A stretch of 64,000 nt of DNA from JANTGF01 sp963750735 (lineage in GTDB: Bacteria; Bacteroidota; Bacteroidia; Bacteroidales; VadinHA17): contig CAVVRY010000007.1 of NCBI GenBank assembly GCA_963750735.1, forward strand, positions 186,001-250,000, written 5' to 3'. A program made the position numbers and the translations under genes. A model generated the notes under the pieces. The model had not been told where the DNA came from. It worked only from the letters and a program-made list of their open reading frames with translations, and did no database searches. Below are positions 41,055 to 50,973 of this stretch, piece after piece; positions within the stretch are counted from its first letter, which is position 1, and the number at the start of each line of letters is the position of its first letter.

Positions 41055-42608
41055 ATGGACGATTTAATCCTAAGCATTGATGCAGGCACTCAATCTATAA
41101 GGGCTACTATTTTTAATGCAAAAGGTGATTTGTTGGCCATTGAAAAAACCCAGATCGAGCCATACTTTTCTACACAACCTGGTTATTCAGAGCAGGATCC
41201 TGATTATTATTGGGATACTCTTATAAATACAACAAAGTCTTTGCTCTCAAGATTTACTGAGATAAATCAAATTAAAGCTGCCACTATTACCACCCAGCGT
41301 GGCACAGTTATTAATCTTGATAAAAATGGTGATCCATTGCGGCCGGCCATTGTCTGGCTTGACCAAAGAAAAGCAAAAGTTGAAAAATACCCCGGCCCTG
41401 TAATGACTACCGGGTTCTGGGCAGTCAGAATGTTGGGAACAGTTAAACAGGTAATTCGTGATTCTGAAGCAAACTGGATAAGACAAAATCAAATTGAAAT
41501 TTGGAATAAAACCGATAAATTCCTTTACCTGTCGGGTTATTTTATTTCTCGATTAGTAGGAAAATATGTTGATTCAGTAGGTAGCATTGTAGGATATGTA
41601 CCTGTAAATTATAAAAAACAACGGTGGGCAAAAAAGTTTGAAAAAAACTACAAAATGTTTCCTATTGAGAGGCAGAAACTGCCCGACCTGGTTCATCCCT
41701 CAGAAATATTGGGCTATATTACTGAAGATGCTTCAATTAAAACTGGTATTCCGGCTGGAATTCCTCTCATGGCTTCAGCTAGTGACAAAGCATGTGAAGC
41801 TCTTGGATCAGGGGTTATCGAGCCCAATATAGCTGCTTTAAGTTATGGGACAACAGCAACAATTCAAACCGTCAACAGAAACTATTTTGAGGTTATCCCA
41901 TATATTCCCCCATATCCCAGTGCAATACCCGGCTTTTATAATACGGAGATGATGATCCATAGAGGCTTTTGGATGATTCGTTGGTTTAAAAATGAATTTG
42001 GATTTAAGGAGGTTAAGGAGGCTGAAAAACTGAATATTGAACCGGAAGGATTGTTTGACAAAATGCTTGACTCTGTTCCTCCTGGTAGTATGGGATTAAC
42101 TCTTCAACCGTACTGGTCACCAGGAGTAAAAATTCCGGGTAGTGAAGCTAAAGGTGCAGTAATTGGATTTGGTGATGTGCATACCAGGGCTCATGTATAC
42201 CGTGCTATTATCGAAGGACTTGCATATGCTTTAAAAGACGGAGCCTTGCGAACCCAACACCGATCAGGTAATACTATTAGGAAAGTCTGTGTATCAGGTG
42301 GTGGAGCACAAAGCCCTCATATACTTCAAATTACATCGGATATTTTCAATCTACCTGTTGACAAACCAAAAGTAACTGAAACCTCTGCCCTTGGGGCTGC
42401 CATTAATGCAGCCGTTGGAATTGGCCTTTACCCCGATTTTCAGACAGCAGTTGATAATATGACTTCTGTAGATCAAACCTTTCAACCAGACAAGGTAAAT
42501 AAAGAGATTTATCGTGAATTATTCGAAAATGTTTACATGAAAATGTATAAGCGATTAAAACCCTTATATAGTTCAATTAAAGATATCACAAGATACCCAA
42601 AAGATTGA
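41055..42608 (+). CDS. FGGY-family carbohydrate kinase, substrate unknown
   Basis: A 517-residue kinase with both FGGY domains: LSIDAGTQSIRATIF at the N-terminus and VCVSGGGAQSPHILQI plus TETSALGAAINAA near the C-terminus. It differs clearly from the XylB and AraB proteins in this window. ATG 41055 is preferred to an upstream TTG. Substrates in this part of the family include glycerol, xylulose, erythritol and AI-2-like compounds. It is read divergently from xylB and is followed 7 bases later by a membrane protein gene, probably one operon. Confidence 0.85.
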   Translation: MDDLILSIDAGTQSIRATIFNAKGDLLAIEKTQIEPYFSTQPGYSEQDPDYYWDTLINTTKSLLSRFTEINQIKAATITTQRGTVINLDKNGDPLRPAIVWLDQRKAKVEKYPGPVMTTGFWAVRMLGTVKQVIRDSEANWIRQNQIEIWNKTDKFLYLSGYFISRLVGKYVDSVGSIVGYVPVNYKKQRWAKKFEKNYKMFPIERQKLPDLVHPSEILGYITEDASIKTGIPAGIPLMASASDKACEALGSGVIEPNIAALSYGTTATIQTVNRNYFEVIPYIPPYPSAIPGFYNTEMMIHRGFWMIRWFKNEFGFKEVKEAEKLNIEPEGLFDKMLDSVPPGSMGLTLQPYWSPGVKIPGSEAKGAVIGFGDVHTRAHVYRAIIEGLAYALKDGALRTQHRSGNTIRKVCVSGGGAQSPHILQITSDIFNLPVDKPKVTETSALGAAINAAVGIGLYPDFQTAVDNMTSVDQTFQPDKVNKEIYRELFENVYMKMYKRLKPLYSSIKDITRYPKD

Positions 42609-42615
42609 TTGTACC

Positions 42616-43342
42616 ATGTCTTCTAGCCTAAAAAGAAAAATTCTTATCATTACCTTCTTTGCTATTGCGATGGGATTTCTTGAAGCTATTGTGGTAGTAT
42701 ATGTGCGTGAATTGTATTACCCAAATGGGTTTTCTTTTCCTCTGGTACTAATTCCTGAAAAAATATTCTCCATTGAACTGGTCCGGGAATTAACAACATT
42801 GATAATGCTGCTAAGCATAGGTTTATTGGCGGGAAAAAGTCCTATTGAAAAATTTTCATGGTTTTTATTCACTTTCGGTATATGGGATATCAACTACTAC
42901 ATTGCTTTAAAGATTTTCCTTGACTGGCCAGAATCACTATTAACCTGGGATATCTTATTCCTGATTCCAATCACATGGATTGGACCTGTTCTGGCCCCAG
43001 TAATTTGTTCTCTAACCATGATTATTTTTGCCATGGTTGTTATTGTTCCTATTGATAGAAACAAAATAGTTAGGGTTGACCGATTTACCTGGATTTTCAC
43101 AATATTGGGAGCTGTAATTATTTTCATAAGTTTTATTTATGATTATACTGCCCTTCTGTCTAGCGAGGGATACTTCTCAAGGGGAGGACCATCACTGCTT
43201 GATCCAGGTTTTATTGATGTTATTGCTTCTTATATTCCTGATAAATTTAAATGGTGGCTCTTTCATTTTGGGCGAAGGATTAATTGTTTTTGCAATTGTA
43301 AAGCTTTTCTATCAGAACAAAAATAAAAATGTATACGACTAA
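42616..43342 (+). CDS. Polytopic membrane protein of unknown function (one apparent frameshift)
   Basis: About 241 residues with roughly six predicted transmembrane segments (first around residues 10-30 after a basic start). The frame as given ends at 43326 in an atypical Cys-rich tail. Removing one G from GGG at 43270-43272 gives HFGEGLIVFAIVKLFYQ, a proper last membrane helix, and a stop at 43342; the 727 bases are one over a multiple of three. It starts 7 bases after the FGGY kinase. The family is not recognised. Confidence 0.7.
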
Positions 43343-43424
43343 ATTGTGATTTTTGCTTTTATATTCTTTCCTCAAGTTTTTGTATTTTGCGGACTTAAAT
43401 TTTTTCTTAAAAAAGAAAAGTACG

Positions 43425-45918
43425 ATGAAAAGCTCTATCTTTTTCAGGTTTAGTCTACTGATTGGAATACTGTTTAATGTTATTATTGCTCAAGGACAGG
43501 AACAGACAGTTAAGACCGATACAACCACCAAAGCGCCAGAAATAAAGATCATTCCACATTGAGGAAATTCCAAATGAGATACCAAAGGCAAGTGCTGAAA
43601 TTCGAGATTATAAGGAAGGGATTGGTTCCAGACAGTATTTTATATTTTCAAAAGGTACGCTTAGATACTTTTCTCTTAAATTTTAAATCTTTTCAAGATG
43701 ATCAGCAAATAAGCGATACAGGAATATCTGTAAATGTGAAACTTGAAAATCAATTGTATTTATGGAATAAGCAAAAATCAACTTTAGAAAATATTAAAAA
43801 TGAAGTCCAGTCCATTCAGGACAATTTAAACTCACAGAAGGAATCACTCATTAAGATCTTATCGGTCTGGGAGGAAAGTAAAAAAGCTATTGAAAAAGAA
43901 ACGGACGTACCTGAAAATCTCATGCCAATTATTAATGATTTTTTAAAAAGTGCAAATTTGATAAACGATACACTCAATCAGAAGAATGCTATTGTTTTTA
44001 ATCTGCTTAAAACTATAACTGAAACCACCATAATAATTGATGAAAATATTTCAGATAAAGAGTCAGACTTACAAAGTACCACTTCAAAACAGCTTACTAC
44101 AAAGGAACCTTCCCTTTTTAAAGCAATATTGAAACCTCAATCAGAAATTAGGATATTTGGTAATATGGGTGATAACCTTAAAAGATCGGCTCTTCCTCTT
44201 AATGACTTTGTAAATGCAAATTTAAACATCATCCTTATATATCTATTATTCTTTTTGGGACTTACTATATTTTTTGTTTATGTTAAAAAGAACCTTAATA
44301 AAGAAAAATACAATGAACAGGATAAAAGATTAGTGCGAAATGCAGTTATTATTCTTAATAAACCAATTATTACCAGTTTGCTAATCACTTTTTTATTCTC
44401 GCTGGTAATATTCCCAAGTGCTCCGCCTATTGTAAGACAAATTATTTACCTACTGCTGGTAATCCCTTTAATGGTATTAATTCCAAAGCTGGTGGATAAA
44501 AAGTTAATAAACCATATATATGGCCTCGGTATAATGTTTATACTATATAATTATATTGACCTCGCGGTGTATAAGTCCGTTGGCGAATACATCTTAGAAC
44601 TTTTAATTGCCGTAATTGTATTTTATGGTTTGCTAAAGGTAAATAAGAAAGAAATTTTACAAGATGTCTTCTTGAGAAAATCCACCCAGGTAATCTTTAG
44701 TATAGTTTTTTCCATATTAATGATATTCCTAGTTATTGGCACTATTGCTATTATAATTGGATATTACATATTGGGAACTTTTTTAATTCTTAGAGTAGTT
44801 GTATCTCTTTATGCAGTTTTGTTATTTTACGCTGGTTATCAGGTCGTAGCTGGGTTTTTTGAGCTCGCATTACAACTTAGCTGGGCAAGAAATTTTCATG
44901 TTATAAAATCTTACCATGATCAAATAAATAACTGGATTAATTCTCTCCTTTATATTATTACTATATTATTCTTTTTCTACACTCTTTTTTTCATTTTTGG
45001 GGTAAAAGAAAACATTGTCAATGCTATAGTATCGTTTTGGAATTTTGGATTTGACTCAGGAGAGCTTAATATCAGTGTCGGAAACGTCTCCATTTTCTTC
45101 TTCACGTTATGGATTGCAATACTCCTCTCCAGAATTATAAGCGCAATACTTGAACAGGATGTTCTGAGAAAACTACACCTAAAAAGGGGTGTTCCAAGGA
45201 CAATCTCAACTCTCGTAAAATATGCTTTAATTACTATTGGCTTTTTAATTGCCGTTGCTGCAGCTGGATTTAAAGTACAGAGTCTAACTATTATCATTTC
45301 AGCTTTTGGTGTAGGTATTGGATTTGGTCTGCAGGATATAATTAATAATTTCATTTCTGGCCTGATTCTTCTTTTTGAAAGACCTGTACAGGTAGGGGAT
45401 ACTGTACAGGTGGGAGAGCTTTGGGGTAATGTTGAAAGAATTGGTATACGGGCTAGTGTTATCAGAACATTTACTGGTTCAGAGGTAATTATCCCAAACG
45501 GAATGCTCATTTCCAGAGGAGGTAACCAACTGGACATTTCTGATAGTAAGAGAAGGCTGGAATTGGATGTTGGTGTTGCTTATGGCACTGAACTAAGCAG
45601 GGTGATAGAAATACTTAAAAAAATGTGCATAGTGATCACAAAGAAGTAATGGATGATCCGTCACCCACTGCCTGGTTCACTGGTTTTGGAGACAGTTCTA
45701 TTAATTTTAGGATTGTTTTTTGGTTCCCCCATTTTGATGGTGGGCTAACTGTAAAAAGTGAAGTTGGGCTAGCAGTTGATAAAGCGCTGAAGGAAGCCAA
45801 CATTACCATTCCTTTCCCACAGCGCGATCTTTATATAAAAGAAGTTAAGAGTACAACTATTCCGGAGCCACAAACTGAGAAAAAAGCTCCGTCTAAAAAA
45901 ACTCCCCCAAAAAAATAG
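43425..45918 (+). CDS. Mechanosensitive ion channel, MscS family, large form (three apparent frameshifts)
   Basis: About 830 residues after correction. A signal peptide (MKSSIFF to about AQGQ) and a coiled-coil-rich periplasmic region (about 25-255) precede several membrane helices and the MscS core with GFGLQDIINNFISG, FERPVQVGDTV and EVIIPNG. The frame shifts at about 43557 and in the GGG at 43618-43620 (each a base extra), then in the A7 run at 45617-45623 (a base short). Together these explain a length one over a multiple of three. The C-terminal Lys/Pro tail is APSKKTPPKK. The channel would release solutes on osmotic down-shock. Confidence 0.87.
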
Positions 45919-45942
45919 ATCCTAATAAAAATATTTAAACTT

Positions 45943-45968
45943 GAAGACATCTTTAAAAAGATGTCTTC
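45943..45968. terminator. Bidirectional hairpin terminator between convergent genes
   Basis: Arms 45943-45953 (GAAGACATCTT) and 45958-45968 (AAGATGTCTTC) pair perfectly over 11 bases around the loop TAAA. It lies between the stop codons of the MscS gene (45918, +) and the ABC permease gene (45976, -). T-tracts on either side are weak, so termination strength is uncertain. Confidence 0.65.
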
Positions 45969-45975
45969 TTCTATC

Positions 45976-47202
45976 CTATTCGTATCTCAGAGCATCCATA
46001 GGTATTAAACTTGCCGCCTTTCTTGCAGGGTACCATCCAAAGAAGATACCAATTACAGAAGAAAAAGCAAAGGCCAATATAATAGAATAAGAGGTAACTG
46101 TAGTTGGCCAATTTAAAACTGAGACAAAGAGCTTTGAGGATGCTATTCCCATTCCTACTCCTAATAATCCACCAATCAAACTCAGAAGAATAGCTTCTAA
46201 TAGGAATTGTCTCAAAATATCCCTTCCACGGGCTCCTACCGCCATTCTCAATCCAATTTCACGTGTTCTTTCAGTTACCGAAACCAGCATTATGTTCATA
46301 ATTCCTATCCCACCTACAATAAGTGAAATGCTCGCAATGCTGGCCAACAAAACAATCATTGTGTCAGAAGTAGAAGTAAACATCTCCGTGATTTCAGATT
46401 GTGTACGAATGTTGTAAGGTGGATCTTCGTACTTGCTCAAATTCTTTCTTTCTCTAAGTAACTCATCAATCTCCTTTTCAGCTTTATCAATTAAATGCTC
46501 CGACTGTGCAGAAATATATATCTGCTGAACATTGGTTTGTGTACTACCACGCAATCTTTTTTGAACGGTTGAATATGGGGCATATATAATATCATCCTGA
46601 TCAGCACCCATGCTGCTTCCTCCCTTCATCTTTTGCACTCCAACTATTGTAAAAGGCACATTCCTTATCCTGATTTTCTGACCTACCGGATCGGTGTATT
46701 CATCAAATAAATTATCAGCAACTGTTTGGCCAATGATGCAAACTTTTGCACTCCTTCTCTCATCTGCATCTGTAAACCTTTCACCCGATTCTATTTCAAT
46801 ATTTCTTATATCAAGATATTCATCATAAATCCCATATATCGAACTATTCCAATTGTTGTTTCCGGCAATTATTTGCCCTCCCGAACGGCCTACCGGGCTT
46901 ATGCTTTTTACAGAAGGGCATTGCTCCCTGATGGCCAAAATATCATCCAGATTTAAACTCTGGGCCTCCCCTGCTGCTGAAGCCACTCCACCGCGCATAG
47001 ATGCACCAGGAAATATCATGATCACATTTGTCCCCAAGCTGGAAATTTGTTTCTCAATACTATCTCTTGAGCCCTGTCCTATGGCAAGCATCGCTATTAC
47101 AGATGCTACCCCTATTATAATTCCCAACATAGTGAGTAAAGACCGAACTTTATTTTTGTTAAGAGATCGATATGCCACTACAAATAGGTTATATATTTTC
47201 AT
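45976..47202 (-). CDS. ABC transporter permease, MacB/FtsX family
   Basis: A 408-residue membrane protein with MacB topology: one N-terminal helix (RSLLTMLGIIIGVASVIAML), a periplasmic core domain (about 45-280), and three C-terminal helices including GGIGIMNIMLVSVTER, typical of FtsX/MacB. Unlike E. coli MacB it lacks the ATPase, which is a separate gene 18 bases upstream. With the adaptor and the outer membrane channel it forms a tripartite exporter or peptide/lipoprotein mechanotransmission complex. Confidence 0.92.
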   Translation of the reverse strand: MKIYNLFVVAYRSLNKNKVRSLLTMLGIIIGVASVIAMLAIGQGSRDSIEKQISSLGTNVIMIFPGASMRGGVASAAGEAQSLNLDDILAIREQCPSVKSISPVGRSGGQIIAGNNNWNSSIYGIYDEYLDIRNIEIESGERFTDADERRSAKVCIIGQTVADNLFDEYTDPVGQKIRIRNVPFTIVGVQKMKGGSSMGADQDDIIYAPYSTVQKRLRGSTQTNVQQIYISAQSEHLIDKAEKEIDELLRERKNLSKYEDPPYNIRTQSEITEMFTSTSDTMIVLLASIASISLIVGGIGIMNIMLVSVTERTREIGLRMAVGARGRDILRQFLLEAILLSLIGGLLGVGMGIASSKLFVSVLNWPTTVTSYSIILAFAFSSVIGIFFGWYPARKAASLIPMDALRYE

Positions 47203-47220
47203 TGTTGATTTATTTTACTA

Positions 47221-47964
47221 TTAATAATCGTCTTCTACCGGGAGCCTTTCCAGTTCTTGCCTTGCATTTTTAATGTTTTGAACCAGAGACTCTTTATTAA
47301 CCCGGCCATCACGAAAACTTACATTCCTTTTTGCAAACTGTGAGATATCCGGTTCATGCGTGACCAGAGCTATAGTCATTCCCTCATCATTCAGCTTCTG
47401 AAAAATCTCCATCACCTCGAAACTAGTTCGGGTATCCAGGTTTCCGGTAGGTTCGTCTGCCAATACAATTACCGGGTCGTTAATCAAAGCACGTGCTATG
47501 GCCACCCGCTGCTGCTGTCCTCCAGATAATTGGTTTGGGAAATGATGAGACCAATCAGCCAATCCAACCATTTCAAGTACATAATGAGCCTTCTCCTTCC
47601 TTTCCTTCGCTTTTATCATGGGATTATATAGTAAAGGTAATTCAACATTCTCGAGTGCGGAGGTTCGGGATAATAGATTGAAAGTCTGAAAAACAAAACC
47701 AATTTTCAAGTTCCTTGTTCTAGCCAGCTGATCTTTATTCAAACTACTTACATCATTCCCATCCAGGATATACTTACCTTCTGTGGGAATATCCAGGCAG
47801 CCTACGATATTCATAAAAGTAGATTTGCCTGAACCACTTGGCCCCATGATTGCAGTAAATTCGCCACTGTGTATTTCAAGATCAATGCCCCGCAATGCAT
47901 GGACATTTACTGCACCCATTTGATATACTTTTGTCAATCCACTTGTCTCAATAAGTTTATTCAT
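47221..47964 (-). CDS. ABC transporter ATP-binding protein, MacB/LolD-type
   Basis: A 247-residue ATPase with Walker A GPSGSGKST, Q-loop FQTFNLL, signature LSGGQQQR, Walker B VIVLADEPTGNLD and switch His in VTHEPD. These are all the residues needed for activity. The C-terminal tail (KNARQELERLPVEDDY) is longer than the core domain needs. It lies 18 bases upstream of its permease and 65 bases downstream of the adaptor. Confidence 0.93.
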   Translation of the reverse strand: MNKLIETSGLTKVYQMGAVNVHALRGIDLEIHSGEFTAIMGPSGSGKSTFMNIVGCLDIPTEGKYILDGNDVSSLNKDQLARTRNLKIGFVFQTFNLLSRTSALENVELPLLYNPMIKAKERKEKAHYVLEMVGLADWSHHFPNQLSGGQQQRVAIARALINDPVIVLADEPTGNLDTRTSFEVMEIFQKLNDEGMTIALVTHEPDISQFAKRNVSFRDGRVNKESLVQNIKNARQELERLPVEDDY

Positions 47965-48029
47965 TTTTTGTTTTTTTCAGTCTGTTTTCTCTGAAATTTA
48001 TTTTTTAATTTTGCTCTATTTGAAAGGAA

Positions 48030-49442
48030 TTATCTCCTACCTCTTCCCATTTGAGGTGCAAAAGGACTATTTGTTTGTTGATTCGCTTTTGTATCTTCCT
48101 CATCATACAAAGCTGAAATAACAACCTGGGTATCGATGGTAAGATTTTCAGCAATTATTTCAATGAAACTGCCATCGCTTATTCCTGTCCGAACCCTAAC
48201 TGGCTTAACATTTTCACCTTCTTTGACCCAGATTTGACCAAAGTTTCTCATACCAGGTATCCGCTGACCAGTTTGGGTTGTTCCTCCCTGAGGCCTTTGC
48301 CCAACCTGGCCAGGGGTTCCCATGCCGGGGGCTCCAGATCCACCCATTCTTTGTCCTCTTTGCTGACCACCACCAAAAATGGCATTCGTCCTCAATCGTT
48401 GCATCATTTGATCTAATTGTGCTCCAGACATTCCCATTGATTCCATTCTTTCTTTCATTGTTATCAGCCTTTCCTCTGTTTGTTGCTTTACTGAATCTGG
48501 TAATTCATTATACAATTTAACAAGGTAAACCGTTGGAGGATTGAAATTCATTGCTTTCGTCGGAACTTTTAAGACATCTTCCCTTTTATCAATCGATACC
48601 GTTATGCTTGCTGTCATCCCGGGCATCAGTTTCATATCAGGGTTTGGAACATCCACAATAACAACATAATTGACAACATTAGATATTATTATTGGTTCCA
48701 GTCGGATTTGCTTTACCTCTCCACTAAATTCATCACCCTGAAAAGCATCAACAGTAAATATCACAGATTGACCCTCTTTTATCTGGCCTATATCTGCTTC
48801 ATCAACGCTGGCCTCTACCTGCATTTTAGTAAGATCATTCACAATGGTAAAGAGCGTAGGAGAATTAAAGCTTGAAGCAACGGTTTGTCCCTGCTCAACA
48901 TTTTTTGAAATTACAATTCCATCTATGGGTGCTGTTATGGTTGCATAATTTAAATTTATTAGTGCCCTGTTTAACTGAGCCTCTGCTGATACCAGGTTGG
49001 ATGCTGCTGTTTCATAGGCATCAAGAACCTTATCGTATTCAATTTGTGCAACCACTTTCTCCTCAAATAAGCTTTTCGTACGGTCATAATCTCTTTTAGC
49101 CTGATTCAGCAAAATCTTTTTCCTGTTGTAATTGGCTCTTTGATCAAAGGCTGATGCTGCCAAAGTAGTAGTATCTAACCTGGCTATTACCTGTCCTTTC
49201 CTTACCTTAGAGTTAAAATCAACATACAGGGAGGAAACAATTCCGGACACTTGTGTTCCAACCTCTACTTTCGTCACCGCCTCCAGGGTTCCGGTAGCTG
49301 TAATATCAATATTAATATCACCTTTCTCAATATTTTTAGTCTCCCATTCAATTTTGAATGTTTTGTCCTTCTTTAAAAGAAAATAGCCTATTGTGCCAGC
49401 TGCGATAATTAGTACTGCAAGGATTATGATTGCTTTTTTCAT
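48030..49442 (-). CDS. MacA-like periplasmic adaptor (HlyD family) with low-complexity insert
   Basis: A 470-residue membrane-anchored adaptor: N-terminal helix (about 3-24), beta-barrel/lipoyl parts (GTLEAVTKVEVGTQVSG, ATITAPIDGIVISK) flanking a coiled coil (about 95-165), and a membrane-proximal domain at the C-terminus. Residues ~305-400 are unusual: a Met/Gln-rich helix (SMGMSGAQLDQMMQR) followed by a Gly/Gln/Arg-rich low-complexity stretch, inserted between the barrel and the last domain. It links the inner-membrane ABC permease to the TolC-like channel encoded next to it. Confidence 0.9.
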   Translation of the reverse strand: MKKAIIILAVLIIAAGTIGYFLLKKDKTFKIEWETKNIEKGDINIDITATGTLEAVTKVEVGTQVSGIVSSLYVDFNSKVRKGQVIARLDTTTLAASAFDQRANYNRKKILLNQAKRDYDRTKSLFEEKVVAQIEYDKVLDAYETAASNLVSAEAQLNRALINLNYATITAPIDGIVISKNVEQGQTVASSFNSPTLFTIVNDLTKMQVEASVDEADIGQIKEGQSVIFTVDAFQGDEFSGEVKQIRLEPIIISNVVNYVVIVDVPNPDMKLMPGMTASITVSIDKREDVLKVPTKAMNFNPPTVYLVKLYNELPDSVKQQTEERLITMKERMESMGMSGAQLDQMMQRLRTNAIFGGGQQRGQRMGGSGAPGMGTPGQVGQRPQGGTTQTGQRIPGMRNFGQIWVKEGENVKPVRVRTGISDGSFIEIIAENLTIDTQVVISALYDEEDTKANQQTNSPFAPQMGRGRR

Positions 49443-49494
49443 TGTTGATTTATTACGGTTTTTTGCTTCTGTTTTAAATTTTACAATTACTCTA

Positions 49495-50931
49495 TTAAAG
49501 TTTAATAGGCTTGCCTTGATAAAAATCCAGTATTTTCTGAGTGAAAATAAATTGATATTTGGCCCTGTTTAAGTTTGATTCTGAATCGAAGTATTGATTT
49601 TGCTCTACAATAAAATCTGTTGCACTAATCATTCCCAATTCAAACTTACGGTTTGTATCCTTAAATGATCTGCCAAGATTTTTAACCTGTTCTTTTGCAG
49701 CCTCATGATTCTTTGCCGCGGCAATCATATCATTGTAAGCCTGCTCTATCTTTTTCCGCAGTTGATTACTAGTATTTTGGGCATTTAATCGTGCCGTTTC
49801 GATATTGATTTTCGATCTGTCCACATTACTCTTTACCTGCCTATTGCTGTAAATTGGAATTGTCAGATTCAATCTCAATGACTGACTGAAATTATCTGCA
49901 AGTTGTTGGCCAAAAGGATAGTTTAAGTTGGTAATGGAAGTAACATTTTGTTGTGCCATAACAAGTTCTGTCGGATCACTTTGCAAATAACCTATCTGCC
50001 TCTCTTCAGTTGTAGTTTCTCTATCAAATAAGTTCCTGTTGTTTGAATATCCTGAATTTAATCCCGCCGAAAGAGAAAGCCTGGGATAATTTGCCCCTTT
50101 TGCAATTTTCAAGGATTGTTCAGCACTAATTATCTTTAGTTTGGCACTTTCAATTTCAGGTAAAGTATTTAGCGCATTTGAAAATATTTCTTCAGAATCT
50201 TGCAATATGGTGAATGCCAGAATAGAATCGTTGTATTCAGGCTGGACCACATCGAATTGATCCTCAACCGGAAGCTCCATGAATTGCATAAGGCTTATCT
50301 TTGCCATATCCAATTGGTTTTCAGAATTTACCAAACTGTATTGATCAGAGGCCTCCTGTGCTTTAATCTGAAATAGGGTCCCTTCAGGAACTTCTCCAAC
50401 TCTGAATAAGGATTCTGTTCTACGTACCTGGGCCTGGGTAGAAATAAGTTTGTTTTTAGCATTTTCCACTTGCTCATATGAATAAAGAATCTGAAGATAA
50501 GCCTGCGAAATGCTTATTATTATATTGTTCTGGGTTTCCTGTAGATCAAGATTGCCAGATTGCAGGTCAATTTTTGTTTTTTCTATTGTATTTTTAGTTT
50601 GCAAACCTGAAAAGATGCTCCAGTTTGCATTTACCGCGAAATTATTACTGGCAAAATTACTTGAAGTGTAAATATTTGTATACGGATCAACAGAACGTCC
50701 AAAATTGAGACTCTGGCTTCCAGAGGCATTTACCGAAGGAGCCCTTTGAGCTTTGTCCTGTTTTAGATTAATTTCTTCAATTTGATTTGACAGTTTTTTC
50801 TGATTGATGGATATATTTCTCTCAAGGGCATAATTTATGCATTCCTCAAGAGTCCAAAATTTTTCCTGACCGTACACATATGCTCCCATGGCCAAGAAAA
50901 TAACTGTAATAATAAGTTTAGTTTTCATCAT
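49495..50931 (-). CDS. TolC-like outer-membrane efflux protein
   Basis: A 478-residue outer-membrane channel. A signal peptide (to about AYVYGQ) precedes two OEP repeats: FWTLEECINYALERN opens the first, and the second ends in FDSESNLNRAKYQFIFTQKILDFYQGKPI. Long alpha-helical hairpins alternate with beta segments (SGSQSLNFGRSVDP). It is 52 bases upstream of the MacA-like gene, same strand, and forms the outer-membrane end of the exporter. Confidence 0.92.
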   Translation of the reverse strand: MMKTKLIITVIFLAMGAYVYGQEKFWTLEECINYALERNISINQKKLSNQIEEINLKQDKAQRAPSVNASGSQSLNFGRSVDPYTNIYTSSNFASNNFAVNANWSIFSGLQTKNTIEKTKIDLQSGNLDLQETQNNIIISISQAYLQILYSYEQVENAKNKLISTQAQVRRTESLFRVGEVPEGTLFQIKAQEASDQYSLVNSENQLDMAKISLMQFMELPVEDQFDVVQPEYNDSILAFTILQDSEEIFSNALNTLPEIESAKLKIISAEQSLKIAKGANYPRLSLSAGLNSGYSNNRNLFDRETTTEERQIGYLQSDPTELVMAQQNVTSITNLNYPFGQQLADNFSQSLRLNLTIPIYSNRQVKSNVDRSKINIETARLNAQNTSNQLRKKIEQAYNDMIAAAKNHEAAKEQVKNLGRSFKDTNRKFELGMISATDFIVEQNQYFDSESNLNRAKYQFIFTQKILDFYQGKPIKL

Positions 50932-50973
50932 TCTATTTAATTAGTGTTTTAACACATTTTTAATTTAAATCAA

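Noticed and set aside
44977..45537. A 186-residue open frame on the minus strand
   Set aside because: It lies antisense to the conserved MscS core, and its predicted protein has no domain-like features.
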